15,250 nucleotides of DNA from Robinsoniella peoriensis. GTDB lineage: Bacteria > Bacillota > Clostridia > Lachnospirales > Lachnospiraceae. How positions within the stretch are numbered: position 1 is the stretch's first letter; the number at the start of each line of letters is the position of its first letter. Below, piece by piece: positions 8,401 to 15,159 of this stretch. The stretch lies in NCBI RefSeq assembly GCF_042680125.1, contig NZ_JBHTNY010000081.1. The stretch is one strand, 5' to 3'. The notes beneath the pieces were generated by a model that was not told where the DNA came from, made no database searches, and was given only the letters and a program-made list of their open reading frames with translations. Position numbers and translations under genes: made by a program.

Positions 8401-9515
8401 AGCGCATACAGATCTTTCGTATAATACATATCAGAATAAAATTCGTAGCTGTCATTGAATACGGCTCTTATATTCTGATGGCCCTGAAGGATCTGATTTA
8501 AATTTGCTTCCCCCAGCCAATCATTGATATAGTCCGTAACTTTAGCGCTGTCCATATGGTCAACCACAAACCAGTCATTAGCACAGTCGATGGCCTTTCC
8601 GCCGGACGGAAGGTAATACAGCGCAATCACTTCATAATCTTTTTCCTTATCTATTTTGTCCAGAATATCCTGGCTGAGTACCACTTGTCCGTCCTGAATC
8701 ATTTCATCCCGGGCATCTATAAAGTAGCTGTTGTCCATATTCAGTTCCAGCTGATTACTATAGGTTTTGGTAATAATATCCCCATTCGCATCTTTGGTTT
8801 GGAATTCATTATAGGCAGGTGTGGGACCCATAAAGGAAGATCCGGGAACAAACTCCATACCCTGATTTCCGGTCAGTTCACCAATCAGCACACCCTGAAG
8901 TTCTACCATACTTTCATCCAAAGTTCCCTTTGGATTATTCTCAGTATAGAACAGACTTTGTTCCAACTCCGGCAGGGTAATTGCTTCTGCGGCTTTATTT
9001 TCCGATAGTGTTTCTTCTCCCGCAAGACTATTTCCGCTGATTGTAACCCTTCCAAGCGCCATGTTCCCCATAGAATCTGCAAGTGTTACATTCTGGCTAT
9101 TGGCATTCCATCCGGAACCCATATTAAGATCAACCACTATACCTTTTTCTTCTGCCATTGTTATTGCCTTGTCAAGCAATTCGTAAAACTCAGGTGTATA
9201 GATGGACTTTATCCGGTCCTCATCACCGTTTACTGCTTCGATTTTGCCAAAGGGATTGATTTCAACATAACCGAATCCATTTGCAGCCAGATAGTCTATC
9301 TCTGTCTGGAGCTCCGTTTCATCCACGGCACCTCCCGGCCACCACCAGCGGACTCCCGGTCTGTAATCCATTCCCGGCTGCATAAATTCCTCACTGCTGA
9401 TTGCACTTGCAGCAGCAGCCTGAACATTTAGTACTTCTACTCCCGGTACCGACCACAATCCTGCGGTCAAGGATACCGCTAGTAAAGCGGCTATTACTTT
9501 TTTTCTTTTTCTCAT
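5439..9515 (-). CDS. Secreted GH106-like alpha-L-rhamnosidase with Ig-like and Fn3 domains
   Basis: A 1358-residue exported glycoside hydrolase. Seen: a signal peptide (basic start, hydrophobic 7-20, cleavage probably near 33-38); a GH106-type catalytic region opening with RPGVRWWWPGG at about 53-62 and running to about 860; a GH2-like jelly-roll sandwich at about 868-1001 with VNGKEAG and LLKTGKNDI; a Big_3 Ig-like domain at about 1002-1079; a Big_2 Ig-like domain at 1080-1164; and two Lys/Tyr-rich Fn3 domains to the end. No LPxTG or other wall anchor is seen, so it may be released or held by the basic C-terminal domains. Family knowledge: GH106 enzymes release terminal L-rhamnose from pectic or other glycans; the exact linkage is not readable. 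AGGAGG at 9523-9528 supports the ATG. It is divergent from the AraC gene, a likely regulator. Confidence 0.75.
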   Translation of the reverse strand: MRKRKKVIAALLAVSLTAGLWSVPGVEVLNVQAAAASAISSEEFMQPGMDYRPGVRWWWPGGAVDETELQTEIDYLAANGFGYVEINPFGKIEAVNGDEDRIKSIYTPEFYELLDKAITMAEEKGIVVDLNMGSGWNANSQNVTLADSMGNMALGRVTISGNSLAGEETLSENKAAEAITLPELEQSLFYTENNPKGTLDESMVELQGVLIGELTGNQGMEFVPGSSFMGPTPAYNEFQTKDANGDIITKTYSNQLELNMDNSYFIDARDEMIQDGQVVLSQDILDKIDKEKDYEVIALYYLPSGGKAIDCANDWFVVDHMDSAKVTDYINDWLGEANLNQILQGHQNIRAVFNDSYEFYSDMYYTKDLYALAKDSIANGLGYDFTKYLPTVYKQYSAAPFYMGLGTKDSFLTYSLDANIKSRITYDYNTLVNQKFQEGLAAFESSANSYGLLYRQEAYNPPIDTIGAAKYVDIPEAEQANEFSLIRVASGAHLYGRNLVTCEQYTLGCTPFKNTLEQVKAGYDIMATSGVNNFFYHGFNYRYGAGSEQYGEEGWSPMPTTGINVTQSNTLSPYFTEMNAYASRANYLMQQGKASKDVALYMPFNGSLSETDAVKAMNYNGYTWDAINDDSIVTADTQYSDGKIQVNGGNMTYDAIIVETSKLPVDTMMKLAQMAEAGANIIFYGTLPNAQPGYADGNYETEDQKVADAVAALLENQTGVLANSVEELASVLANVSAPNVSYAENTSLRFNRRTLEDGGELVYIRNIGESQNEVTLQINGDYQNYYWMDLNNGKIYEARANGDHTITMTMKAGTDTLSSTRSMAIALLCEPAGAGFEETVISKGTPDTLDVAPADKTEEVSVEKLTVTADNIGGDSGNTRTVTYTGEVLGKWNDQEFQGGELQKVSADGVYQATYTLNGDLNGQKAVLDLGNVYTAAKVTVNGKEAGNVLYTPYTLDISNLLKTGKNDIQITVTPRKYNRHYDTLVDTGLEGPVTIGFTQKEIKALTITKNPVKTTYTAGEDLDLTGLEVSASYADGTTSKITGYTVSGYDKTKAGTQAVTVSFQGMTASFSVNVNEKAVAVSKVTLNFSAKTLDIGKTVQLSTAIYPDNASNKKIAYTSSDSAIAAVDGNTGKVTAKSAGKAVIKVTAQDGSSQSAQCTVTVKPAKVTSLKVKSRTTNSIELKWNKSAKADGYAILRYDSSKKKYVSIADVKGTKNTYKVSRLKGKTGSKLSPGYIYKFKVQAYKMIAGKKVYANGAVLKTATKPNTAVITKLTGKSSKVTITWKKQSKVSGYEVWMSNKKGSGYKKIKTISKGKTVSYTKKGLKKNKKYYFKVRSYRLVNNQKVYGKLSGAKGYQI

Positions 9516-9628
9516 CTTAGGCCCTCCTGATTCTTCTTTTGTTTCCCTATTTTAACACTTTCCATTTTTCTTTTATTGTATATATCTCTCTTTATCGTTG
9601 TATTTTTATGACTTTTTGCTCTTTACTC

Positions 9629-9659
9629 TTCCATATTCCACAAATTTGTTGTACAATAA
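9629..9659 (+). promoter_or_regulatory. Candidate AraC-gene promoter and operator-like palindrome
   Basis: The 227-bp divergent spacer (9516-9742) is strongly A+T-rich. A -10 like TACAAT (9652-9657) has a weak -35 TTCCAT at 9629-9634 with a 17-bp spacer, reading toward the AraC gene. The -10 overlaps an imperfect palindrome, 9646-9659, centred on TTGTACAA, which could be an operator. No convincing promoter was found for the GH106-like gene on the other strand. Confidence 0.25.
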
Positions 9660-9742
9660 TACTCATATAAGGAAAATATGATTTTAAAAGTTTATGATGA
9701 ATCGTCATTTCAACCAAAAAGAAAGGTTTCGTCGTAAATATT

Positions 9743-10822
9743 ATGGAAAATCCTGTTTTAGACATCATGCAAGCTATTGAAGTGAAATTAATGGAATTTA
9801 ACCCATTGGAAATTGTGTGCCGGGATATGTACCGGATGGAACACGGGTTAGATCATTGCTCTCCATCGGAGCAAAGACGCCGCGCGGAAAAATATCGTGA
9901 GTTTTTCTCTGCTGCTTCCAGACCGGCTGATGAAATATCCCATGTACTAACGGAGGAGATGTTTCATATGGAATCCAATATTGTGGTAATAAAGCACTGC
10001 CGGTTCCTTCCTCCCCGTCCTCACACCCATTCCTTCTTTGAATTATTTTATATTGCCAGGGGAGAATGTATCCACACCTGCCGCTCACATGATTACCATT
10101 TAAAGAAAGGAGATTTTTGTTTTTGGGAATTTAATTCACCTCACGAGATACGTTCCTACTCTGATGATTTTATCGGAATCAATATTTTGATCCGACAGAA
10201 TTCATTTGACTCTATTTTTTTTGAACTGTTATCGGAACAGAGTATTTTATCTAATTATTTTAAGAGTATTCTGTATGGAAATACCGATCATCCGATGATT
10301 ATTTTCAGAACCGGTGAGAATATTATGATCCGGTATTATATGTATCTGATCTACGATGAGTTCCTTGAGAAGAAACAGTACCATCAGAATATGATCAGCA
10401 ATTATCTGAATACCGTTTTAATTAATCTTCTCCGGCATCATATCTCTGATGTTATTACTTCACAGAAACCATCCTGTGACCAGCGGCTGCTGGGCATTCT
10501 GGAATACATACAGAAGAATTATAATACGGTTACTTTTTCTGATGTATGCCGGCATTTTAATTATTCTTCTTCTTATCTGAGCCGTTTAATCAAAAAATCA
10601 TTTGGGCTGTCATTCTCTCAGATCATTCAGCATAAGCGTATGGAGAAAGCGCGCTGGCTCTTAAAAGAAACGGATATGACAGTCTCTGAAATAGCTGCGG
10701 AAATTAACTGCTCTGATGCCAGCCATTTTTGCCGCATCTTCGCAAGAGAATATCATATGCCGCCTGTGAAATTCAGGGAAATGCAGTCTGAACCGCTGTC
10801 GCAATCCAATCACGGGATATAG
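9743..10822 (+). CDS. AraC-family transcriptional regulator with cupin domain
   Basis: A 359-residue regulator. Residues 1-80 have no recognised domain. A cupin-like sensor follows (about 90-150) with PHTHSFFE giving H94, H96 and E100, and a GDFCFWEFNSPHEI strand pair. The C-terminal AraC DNA-binding domain spans about 248-348, with two helix-turn-helix motifs near 264-284 and 313-334 and the usual HKRMEKARWLL linker helix. Family knowledge: such proteins bind a sugar or related ligand and activate nearby catabolic genes. Its divergent placement from the GH106-like gene and its position beside the GH36/ABC unit make these the likely targets. The start is weakly supported: GAAAGG lies 16 nt upstream, and no better in-frame start is seen. 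Confidence 0.9.
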   Translation: MENPVLDIMQAIEVKLMEFNPLEIVCRDMYRMEHGLDHCSPSEQRRRAEKYREFFSAASRPADEISHVLTEEMFHMESNIVVIKHCRFLPPRPHTHSFFELFYIARGECIHTCRSHDYHLKKGDFCFWEFNSPHEIRSYSDDFIGINILIRQNSFDSIFFELLSEQSILSNYFKSILYGNTDHPMIIFRTGENIMIRYYMYLIYDEFLEKKQYHQNMISNYLNTVLINLLRHHISDVITSQKPSCDQRLLGILEYIQKNYNTVTFSDVCRHFNYSSSYLSRLIKKSFGLSFSQIIQHKRMEKARWLLKETDMTVSEIAAEINCSDASHFCRIFAREYHMPPVKFREMQSEPLSQSNHGI

Positions 10823-10861
10823 GAAAGGTTCTTGCTCTGAAAATATAATATGGGGAAAACA

Positions 10862-10907
10862 AAACCCTGACAGTTACACAGATTTTATACTGTGACTGTC
10901 AGGGTTT
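10862..10907. terminator. Two-way terminator between AraC and GH36 genes
   Basis: A perfect 12-bp stem pairs 10862-10873 with 10896-10907, extended by CACAG/CTGTG after a small bulge, giving about 17 bp. Short T-rich tails follow on both strands (CATTTT on +, TTGTTTT on -). It sits between the convergent AraC (+) and GH36 (-) genes and can serve both. Confidence 0.85.
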
Positions 10908-10937
10908 CATTTTCCCTTTATTATCTAACGATCTGGT

Positions 10938-13043
10938 CTATATGCATTTTAGCAGTATTGCCACTGCTTTAAAGTTTTCTGCCGGCTGGTAAGATAATGT
11001 CCGCTCTTTCAAACTGACAACCTCCGATGTATCAGAATAAATATCAGCCAGTTCCCAGGATCTGTCATCGGGAAGTGGAATTTGGATCGTTTCCGGCAAT
11101 ACACCTCCAAAGGTATGCAGTACTATATAGGCATTCTCCTCTTCTCCGGTTCGAAGCAGTCCCTGCCACCCTTCCGGATTTCGTACACTGTTGATATCCG
11201 GACCAAAACGGAAGGATTTACCGTTCTTAATAATTTTTGCAATCTTTTTGTAGAAAGTGATCCCGGAATCGATTACTTCCCACTGGCCTTCATTTAAATT
11301 CGTAACATCACCGGAAATACACATCCTGCCCAGAAATGTATTGGCAACTGAATAGGCAATTCTTTTCAATGAATCTTCTTTGCGTATCACCGCCCAGATC
11401 TGGCTCTGTCTTGGAAGAATGCACCGGTGCAGATTGGCTGCTATAATCGGGATCTCCACACATTCGTGTGCATCGGAAAACGATGCCATGCTGGTTGCCT
11501 GCATGAAGCCCGGCTCCAGGCGGTGTCCTCCGGAAGCACAGTTTTCCAGGACGATACCTGGAACCTCTGCTTTTATTTTCTCCAGAAATTTCATCGTTGC
11601 TTCGATTTTCTGACGCAGTGCCTCACCCTGGGATTCCGCACCGTCACAGCCGATTCCAATGGTATCATTATAATCAATTTTCATGTAGGTAAATCCGTAT
11701 TTTTTTAAAGTGCCGATTACCCGTTCAGTGAGATAAGCCTCTACCCAGGGGTCCTGCATATCCCAAAACCTTCTCATATCTGTAGTCAGTACTTTTCCAT
11801 CCCGTTTCAGCAAATGTTCCGTCATTTGGTATGCCTTGGATGCACGGCCCGTATTTTCAATTTCAAACCAGATTCCAGGCTGTAAACCTGCTTCTTTGAT
11901 TGCATTTACAGTCTTAGCCAGCCCCTCCGGGAACAGGTCTGCCGATACTTCATAGTCTCCCATACTGATATCCCAGGGCACTCCTTCTTCCTTATACCAG
12001 CCGCAGTCAATTACGAAATAGGTGAATCCTTTTCCCTTCACTGCCTCCAATATACCGCTGATATTCTTATGGGACGGACATCCCCAGGTGGTACAATATT
12101 CATTAAATACAATGGGCAGATCCTGTTCTGCCTCAGGTGCCTGATTTGCGCCTTCCTCTCCTGACTTTGTAAGCCGGTAAGAAATGTCATCAATATCCCT
12201 GCATTTCCCAACACTTAAAACTGCCTGAGGCGTTTGAAAGCAGGCACCTGCTTCTATAATTTTCATCCAATGCCCAAACTCCCGGTCAGCCAGACCGCCG
12301 CTCATGGCAATTCCTTCATTTTTTCTGTAAATTTCCATCTGCCAGGACGCCCCATGTGCAATCTGTGCTCCCCAGAAAATATGGTTTTTCCTGTCTTCCA
12401 GAACCAGGTAAGGGAAAAACTTATTCACCGGCATGGATCCTGCCTGCCCAAACCGTTCGCATCGTACCGCATGATCTGCCCATGCCGGTTCTAACTCCAG
12501 GCGTTCAATGGGCAGGGATTCCAGGCGGCCTTCCTGACTCCATCGGCTGCGCAGTCTGTGGACTACAATCTGATCGTGGCAGTCACCTTCTATATATGGA
12601 GAAATTCCTCCCAGCGAAAAACTTTCGAACATCTCAAGCTCTGCCGGTTCACCGCTGTTATTTTCAAATTCACAAAAGCTTCGGCAGAAGAGGTCGCCTT
12701 TTGTCCATGTGAGAAAATGGCGGACAACATACCCCCGCTCATCCTTTAAACTGGTAACGACTGTTTGCTTTTTTTCCTCCTGCAAATGTTCCTGTTTCCA
12801 AAATTTTAACTGCTGCACCGTCTGGGAATTACGCAGGGTACTGCCCTGTGAATATGCGCCTCCATAGGTATCTCCGGCAACCTTTATCTGAACCAGGGAA
12901 TCCGGTTCCTGTTTTTTTTCAATATCGGCAGGTACAGGTTCTGATGCTGGAAGCAGTATGAGTCCGACCTTTTCTTTTTTCTGGTCTGTTACATATCTGG
13001 CCGTCATATCGCCAAATAAATATTCTTCTAAAATCTGAATCAT
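10938..13043 (-). CDS. GH36 alpha-galactosidase
   Basis: A 701-residue cytosolic enzyme, no signal peptide. An N-terminal beta-sandwich (about 1-300) precedes the (beta/alpha)8 catalytic barrel (about 310-620) and a C-terminal beta domain. Clan-D motifs are visible: NEYCTTWG (314-321), VIDCGWY with D346, MKIDYND with the expected nucleophile D457, ENCASGGHR (500-508), and SFSDAHE with D524 as the expected acid/base. Length matches the roughly 700-residue bacterial type. It removes terminal alpha-galactose from melibiose- or raffinose-type sugars; activity on alpha-GalNAc or on blood-group-like glycans cannot be excluded. GAGGTG (13049-13054) is 5 nt before the ATG. It follows two ABC permease genes on the same strand after a 231-bp spacer full of repeats, so its expression may be set separately from theirs. 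Confidence 0.92.
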   Translation of the reverse strand: MIQILEEYLFGDMTARYVTDQKKEKVGLILLPASEPVPADIEKKQEPDSLVQIKVAGDTYGGAYSQGSTLRNSQTVQQLKFWKQEHLQEEKKQTVVTSLKDERGYVVRHFLTWTKGDLFCRSFCEFENNSGEPAELEMFESFSLGGISPYIEGDCHDQIVVHRLRSRWSQEGRLESLPIERLELEPAWADHAVRCERFGQAGSMPVNKFFPYLVLEDRKNHIFWGAQIAHGASWQMEIYRKNEGIAMSGGLADREFGHWMKIIEAGACFQTPQAVLSVGKCRDIDDISYRLTKSGEEGANQAPEAEQDLPIVFNEYCTTWGCPSHKNISGILEAVKGKGFTYFVIDCGWYKEEGVPWDISMGDYEVSADLFPEGLAKTVNAIKEAGLQPGIWFEIENTGRASKAYQMTEHLLKRDGKVLTTDMRRFWDMQDPWVEAYLTERVIGTLKKYGFTYMKIDYNDTIGIGCDGAESQGEALRQKIEATMKFLEKIKAEVPGIVLENCASGGHRLEPGFMQATSMASFSDAHECVEIPIIAANLHRCILPRQSQIWAVIRKEDSLKRIAYSVANTFLGRMCISGDVTNLNEGQWEVIDSGITFYKKIAKIIKNGKSFRFGPDINSVRNPEGWQGLLRTGEEENAYIVLHTFGGVLPETIQIPLPDDRSWELADIYSDTSEVVSLKERTLSYQPAENFKAVAILLKCI

Positions 13044-13047
13044 GTTT

Positions 13048-13143
13048 TCACCTCTTTATATAGCTGGTAGTCCGGCTATGCTGCCACAATAAATGATTTG
13101 AAAGATTTATCCAGTGGCATCCTTCCTCTTTATTTTCTTTCAC
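13048..13143 (-). CDS. Possible 31-residue leader ORF before the GH36 gene
   Basis: A GTG at 13141-13143 opens a 31-codon frame starting V-K-E-N-K-E-E and ending with TGA at 13048-13050, inside the GAGGTG ribosome binding site and 4 nt before the GH36 ATG. Its GTG overlaps the stop of another mini-ORF as GTGA. It has only a weak GGG upstream and no recognised family; it spans repeat copy B, so the frame may be incidental. Confidence 0.2.
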   Translation of the reverse strand: MKENKEEGCHWINLSNHLLWQHSRTTSYIKR

Positions 13144-13149
13144 ACTTTA
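13060..13149 (-). repeat. Hairpin/pseudoknot-like repeated element, copy B (5' of GH36 gene)
   Basis: Minus-strand order: TGAAAG (13142-13137), TGCCAC (13119-13114), ATAAAT, loop with CTTTCA (13104-13099), ATTTAT, GTGGCA (13087-13082), then a small second hairpin ATAGC/GCTAT (13079-13060). The layout and much of the sequence match copy A at 4428-4523, including the possible loop-to-upstream pairing. The hairpin here is reinforced by the 6-bp ATAAAT/ATTTAT inner stem. Confidence 0.6.
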
Positions 13150-13254
13150 CCCAATAAATAGCGCAAGATGGCTTGTTCTATTCCAAAATCAGCAGTGTGA
13201 AAGCGATTTTCTTTCACACTTAACCCGATGACTAGCACAGTCTGGTTTGTGCTC
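13132..13254 (-). repeat. 74-bp-spaced tandem duplication between permease and GH36 genes
   Basis: Two copies of about 48 bp, starting at 13132 and 13206 on the + strand, match at about 38 of 48 positions. The first 16 bases of each are identical. Each copy ends in a hairpin: 13234-13239 with 13248-13253 (perfect, 6 bp) in one, and a related imperfect stem near 13170-13189 in the other. Between them AGTGTGAAAG (13194-13203) pairs perfectly with CTTTCACACT (13211-13220). No T-run follows the hairpins, so they are not classical terminators. Confidence 0.75.
13140..13217 (-). CDS. Possible 25-residue leader ORF in the tandem repeat
   Basis: A GTG at 13215-13217 opens a 25-codon frame starting V-K-E-N-R-F and ending in G-K-V with TGA at 13140-13142. 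The stop overlaps the GTG of the next mini-ORF in a GTGA arrangement, as in translationally coupled genes. No good ribosome binding site and no known family; it may only reflect the repeat. Confidence 0.15.
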   Translation of the reverse strand: MKENRFHTADFGIEQAILRYLLGKV

Positions 13255-13274
13255 CTCTACTATACTGCACAAAT

Positions 13275-14141
13275 TCAGCCCTTTACAGCTCCGACTGTCA
13301 TACCTTTTATAAAATACTTCTGCAGGCAGATAAACAATATCGCTATGGGAAGAACCGATATGACAATCGCCGCCATAGCCGTGGTATAATCACTGGACTG
13401 GGCAGAAAACAGGGACTGGATTGCAACTGTCAGCGTTTTTAACTGTTTCTTGCTCACATAGAGGCTTGCCAGCAGATAATCATTCCAGATCTGGAATGAC
13501 TGCATGATTACCAGTGTAGCCATGGCAGGTTTCAACAGCGGCAGAACGATTTTATAATAAGTTTTAAATACGGAGCAGCCGTCAATACGAGCGGATTCTT
13601 CCAGCTCAACCGGCACAGTTGACATGAAACTGTTCATCAGGAAGACACCGAATGATACTCCTGTGGCTATATACATAAAGATAATTCCGATTCTGGTATT
13701 TGTCAAATGCATATTGAAACCTATAATGTAGATTGGTAAAAATAATGCCTGGTAAGGAATCAAAATTCCTATTATAAAATAGATATAGCAGAATTTGAAA
13801 AATTTGTGATTGCATCTGGCAATTGCCCAGGCAGTTGTTCCGCAAAGCAGTGCCAGTATTAATACGCTGATTGCTGTATATAGAAACGTATTGCCAAAAG
13901 TTGTTACCAGATTCAGCTTTTTAAACGCCTGTACATAGTTATCCAGGCTGAAATTTTCGGGCAGTGCAATGGGGCTGCTCAGATAGAGCTCTTTTTTTGT
14001 TTTAAAGGAATAATTCAAAATCATGAATATCGGTGCCATAAAGACAATTGCACACAGACTCATTACGATTTGAATGATGAAGGTGCTTTTTGTATATGGC
14101 TGGGAAGGCGTATCTTCTTTTATCTTTTTTCTTCCTAACAT
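13275..14141 (-). CDS. Carbohydrate ABC transporter permease, MalG/UgpE type
   Basis: A 288-residue inner-membrane permease of the CUT1 sugar importers. Six membrane segments are apparent, the first at about 21-43 and the last near 255-275. The ATPase-contacting EAA loop is clear at about 181-205 (EESARIDG...LPLLKP). The C-terminus KGMTVGAVKG is typical for the MalG branch. Its ATG (14139-14141) overlaps the last base region of the upstream permease stop (14141-14143), with AGGAGGTG just before it, so translation is probably coupled. It would pair with the 14141-15031 protein, with an ATPase encoded elsewhere (often a shared MsmK-like protein). Substrate is inferred as small alpha-galactosides from the GH36 neighbour. 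Confidence 0.93.
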   Translation of the reverse strand: MLGRKKIKEDTPSQPYTKSTFIIQIVMSLCAIVFMAPIFMILNYSFKTKKELYLSSPIALPENFSLDNYVQAFKKLNLVTTFGNTFLYTAISVLILALLCGTTAWAIARCNHKFFKFCYIYFIIGILIPYQALFLPIYIIGFNMHLTNTRIGIIFMYIATGVSFGVFLMNSFMSTVPVELEESARIDGCSVFKTYYKIVLPLLKPAMATLVIMQSFQIWNDYLLASLYVSKKQLKTLTVAIQSLFSAQSSDYTTAMAAIVISVLPIAILFICLQKYFIKGMTVGAVKG

Positions 14142-15031
14142 TATGCCTGCACCTCCTTTTTCTTTAATCCTTTAACCTGTATCAGCGCTACCAGAAATAA
14201 TACCAGGACAAGTGTTACTGACATTGCCGAACCATAACCATACTGCCGCCCGTTAATTGCCGTAGTATAAGTCTGATAAATAATGGATGTGGATGCCCTT
14301 CCCGGACCACCCTTTGTGGATGAAACCAACAAATCATACACTTTTAAGGAACCTGTTGTGATACCTACCACGCAGATTGTGATTGCAGGTGCAAGCATCG
14401 GAATCGTAACATTAAAAAATCTTTTCACCGCTCCGGCCCCATCCACTTTGGCTGCTTCATAAAGTTCTGACGGAATTGACTGCAGTCCAGCCAGATAAAT
14501 CAGCATCCAGTAACCGATCCACTGCCAGTTATTCGCTATCAATAATCCTGACAATACTGTTTTCCCGTCTCCAAACAACATAAAGTTGATATTGGTTCCA
14601 AGTGCATCATTGATTGCCGGCAGTACATTGGAATACATTTTCAGCCATACAAAACCTACGATGACCGCACTGATCAGGCAAGGCACAAAGAATGCGGTAC
14701 GGTAAATTTTCTGACCTTTAATTCCACTGTCCAGAGCTACTGCAAATAAAAGTGCTACAATATTCTGGATAACGGTATTGCCAATAGTAAACAATATTGT
14801 GAACCACCATGCCGACCTGAAATCGGAATCCTGAAACAGGTCAATATAATTTTTTAATCCTACAAATGGCTTCACCGCAGACATACCGTCCCAGCTGGTG
14901 AGAGAATACCGAAATGCCATTAACATTGGTATAATTAATCCGATCGTAAAAATAATAAAACCCGGCAGAACCAGTATCAGGTATTGGCGGAACAGTTTTT
15001 TATCCATGCTTTTTTTCTTATATTTAGTCAT
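14141..15031 (-). CDS. Carbohydrate ABC transporter permease, MalF/UgpA type
   Basis: A 296-residue inner-membrane permease of the CUT1 family. A first membrane segment lies at about 15-40 followed by the family's SLTSWDG loop and VGLKNY motif (57-62). The EAA loop is at about 190-215 (LYEAAKVDG...TIPMLAP). A KGGPGRAST stretch near 240-248 and a final membrane helix (about 270-287) before the basic tail fit the family. The start has AAAGGAAG 11 nt or so upstream. It is the partner of the downstream MalG-type permease, which it overlaps. The substrate-binding protein gene, normally first in such operons, would lie upstream past 15250. Confidence 0.93.
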   Translation of the reverse strand: MTKYKKKSMDKKLFRQYLILVLPGFIIFTIGLIIPMLMAFRYSLTSWDGMSAVKPFVGLKNYIDLFQDSDFRSAWWFTILFTIGNTVIQNIVALLFAVALDSGIKGQKIYRTAFFVPCLISAVIVGFVWLKMYSNVLPAINDALGTNINFMLFGDGKTVLSGLLIANNWQWIGYWMLIYLAGLQSIPSELYEAAKVDGAGAVKRFFNVTIPMLAPAITICVVGITTGSLKVYDLLVSSTKGGPGRASTSIIYQTYTTAINGRQYGYGSAMSVTLVLVLFLVALIQVKGLKKKEVQA

Positions 15032-15069
15032 TATTTCCGCTTCCTTTCATTGAAAAGTGTATAAGACAG

Positions 15070-15092
15070 CGGGGGAAAATTCCTTTCCCCCG
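15070..15092 (-). terminator. Hairpin ahead of the permease genes
   Basis: CGGGGGAAA (minus strand 15092-15084) pairs perfectly with TTTCCCCCG (15078-15070) around a 5-nt loop. No T-run follows directly. It lies 38 bp upstream of the MalF-type start. If a binding-protein gene precedes it, it could protect that mRNA 3' end or reduce read-through into the permeases; this is inference. Confidence 0.5.
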
Positions 15093-15116
15093 AAGCCTGC
15101 TATAAAGTGTGCTCCA

Positions 15117-15151
15117 TCCGGACAGTGCTGTCACTATTGTTAATGTCCGGA
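15117..15151 (-). other. Inverted repeat TCCGGACA/TGTCCGGA
   Basis: TCCGGACA at 15117-15124 and TGTCCGGA at 15144-15151 form a perfect 8-bp stem with a 19-nt spacer; a CC/GG pair beyond one mismatch extends it. The spacer itself holds AGTG/CACT. It may be a transcript hairpin or an operator; no T-run follows on either strand. Confidence 0.5.
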
Positions 15152-15159
15152 AGGAATAC

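Noticed and set aside
9646..9659. Palindrome around TTGTACAA as a firm AraC operator
   Set aside because: AraC proteins usually bind direct repeats, the site is very A+T-rich, and it overlaps a candidate -10; kept only as a weak note.
13197..13211. Catabolite-repression (cre)-like TGAAAGCGATTTTC
   Set aside because: The first half fits the cre consensus but the last two positions do not, and the match largely follows from the surrounding AGTGTGAAAG/CTTTCACACT hairpin.
13194..13220. Classical terminator after the permease genes
   Set aside because: The stem is perfect but no T-run follows on the transcribed strand, and it lies within a duplicated unit.
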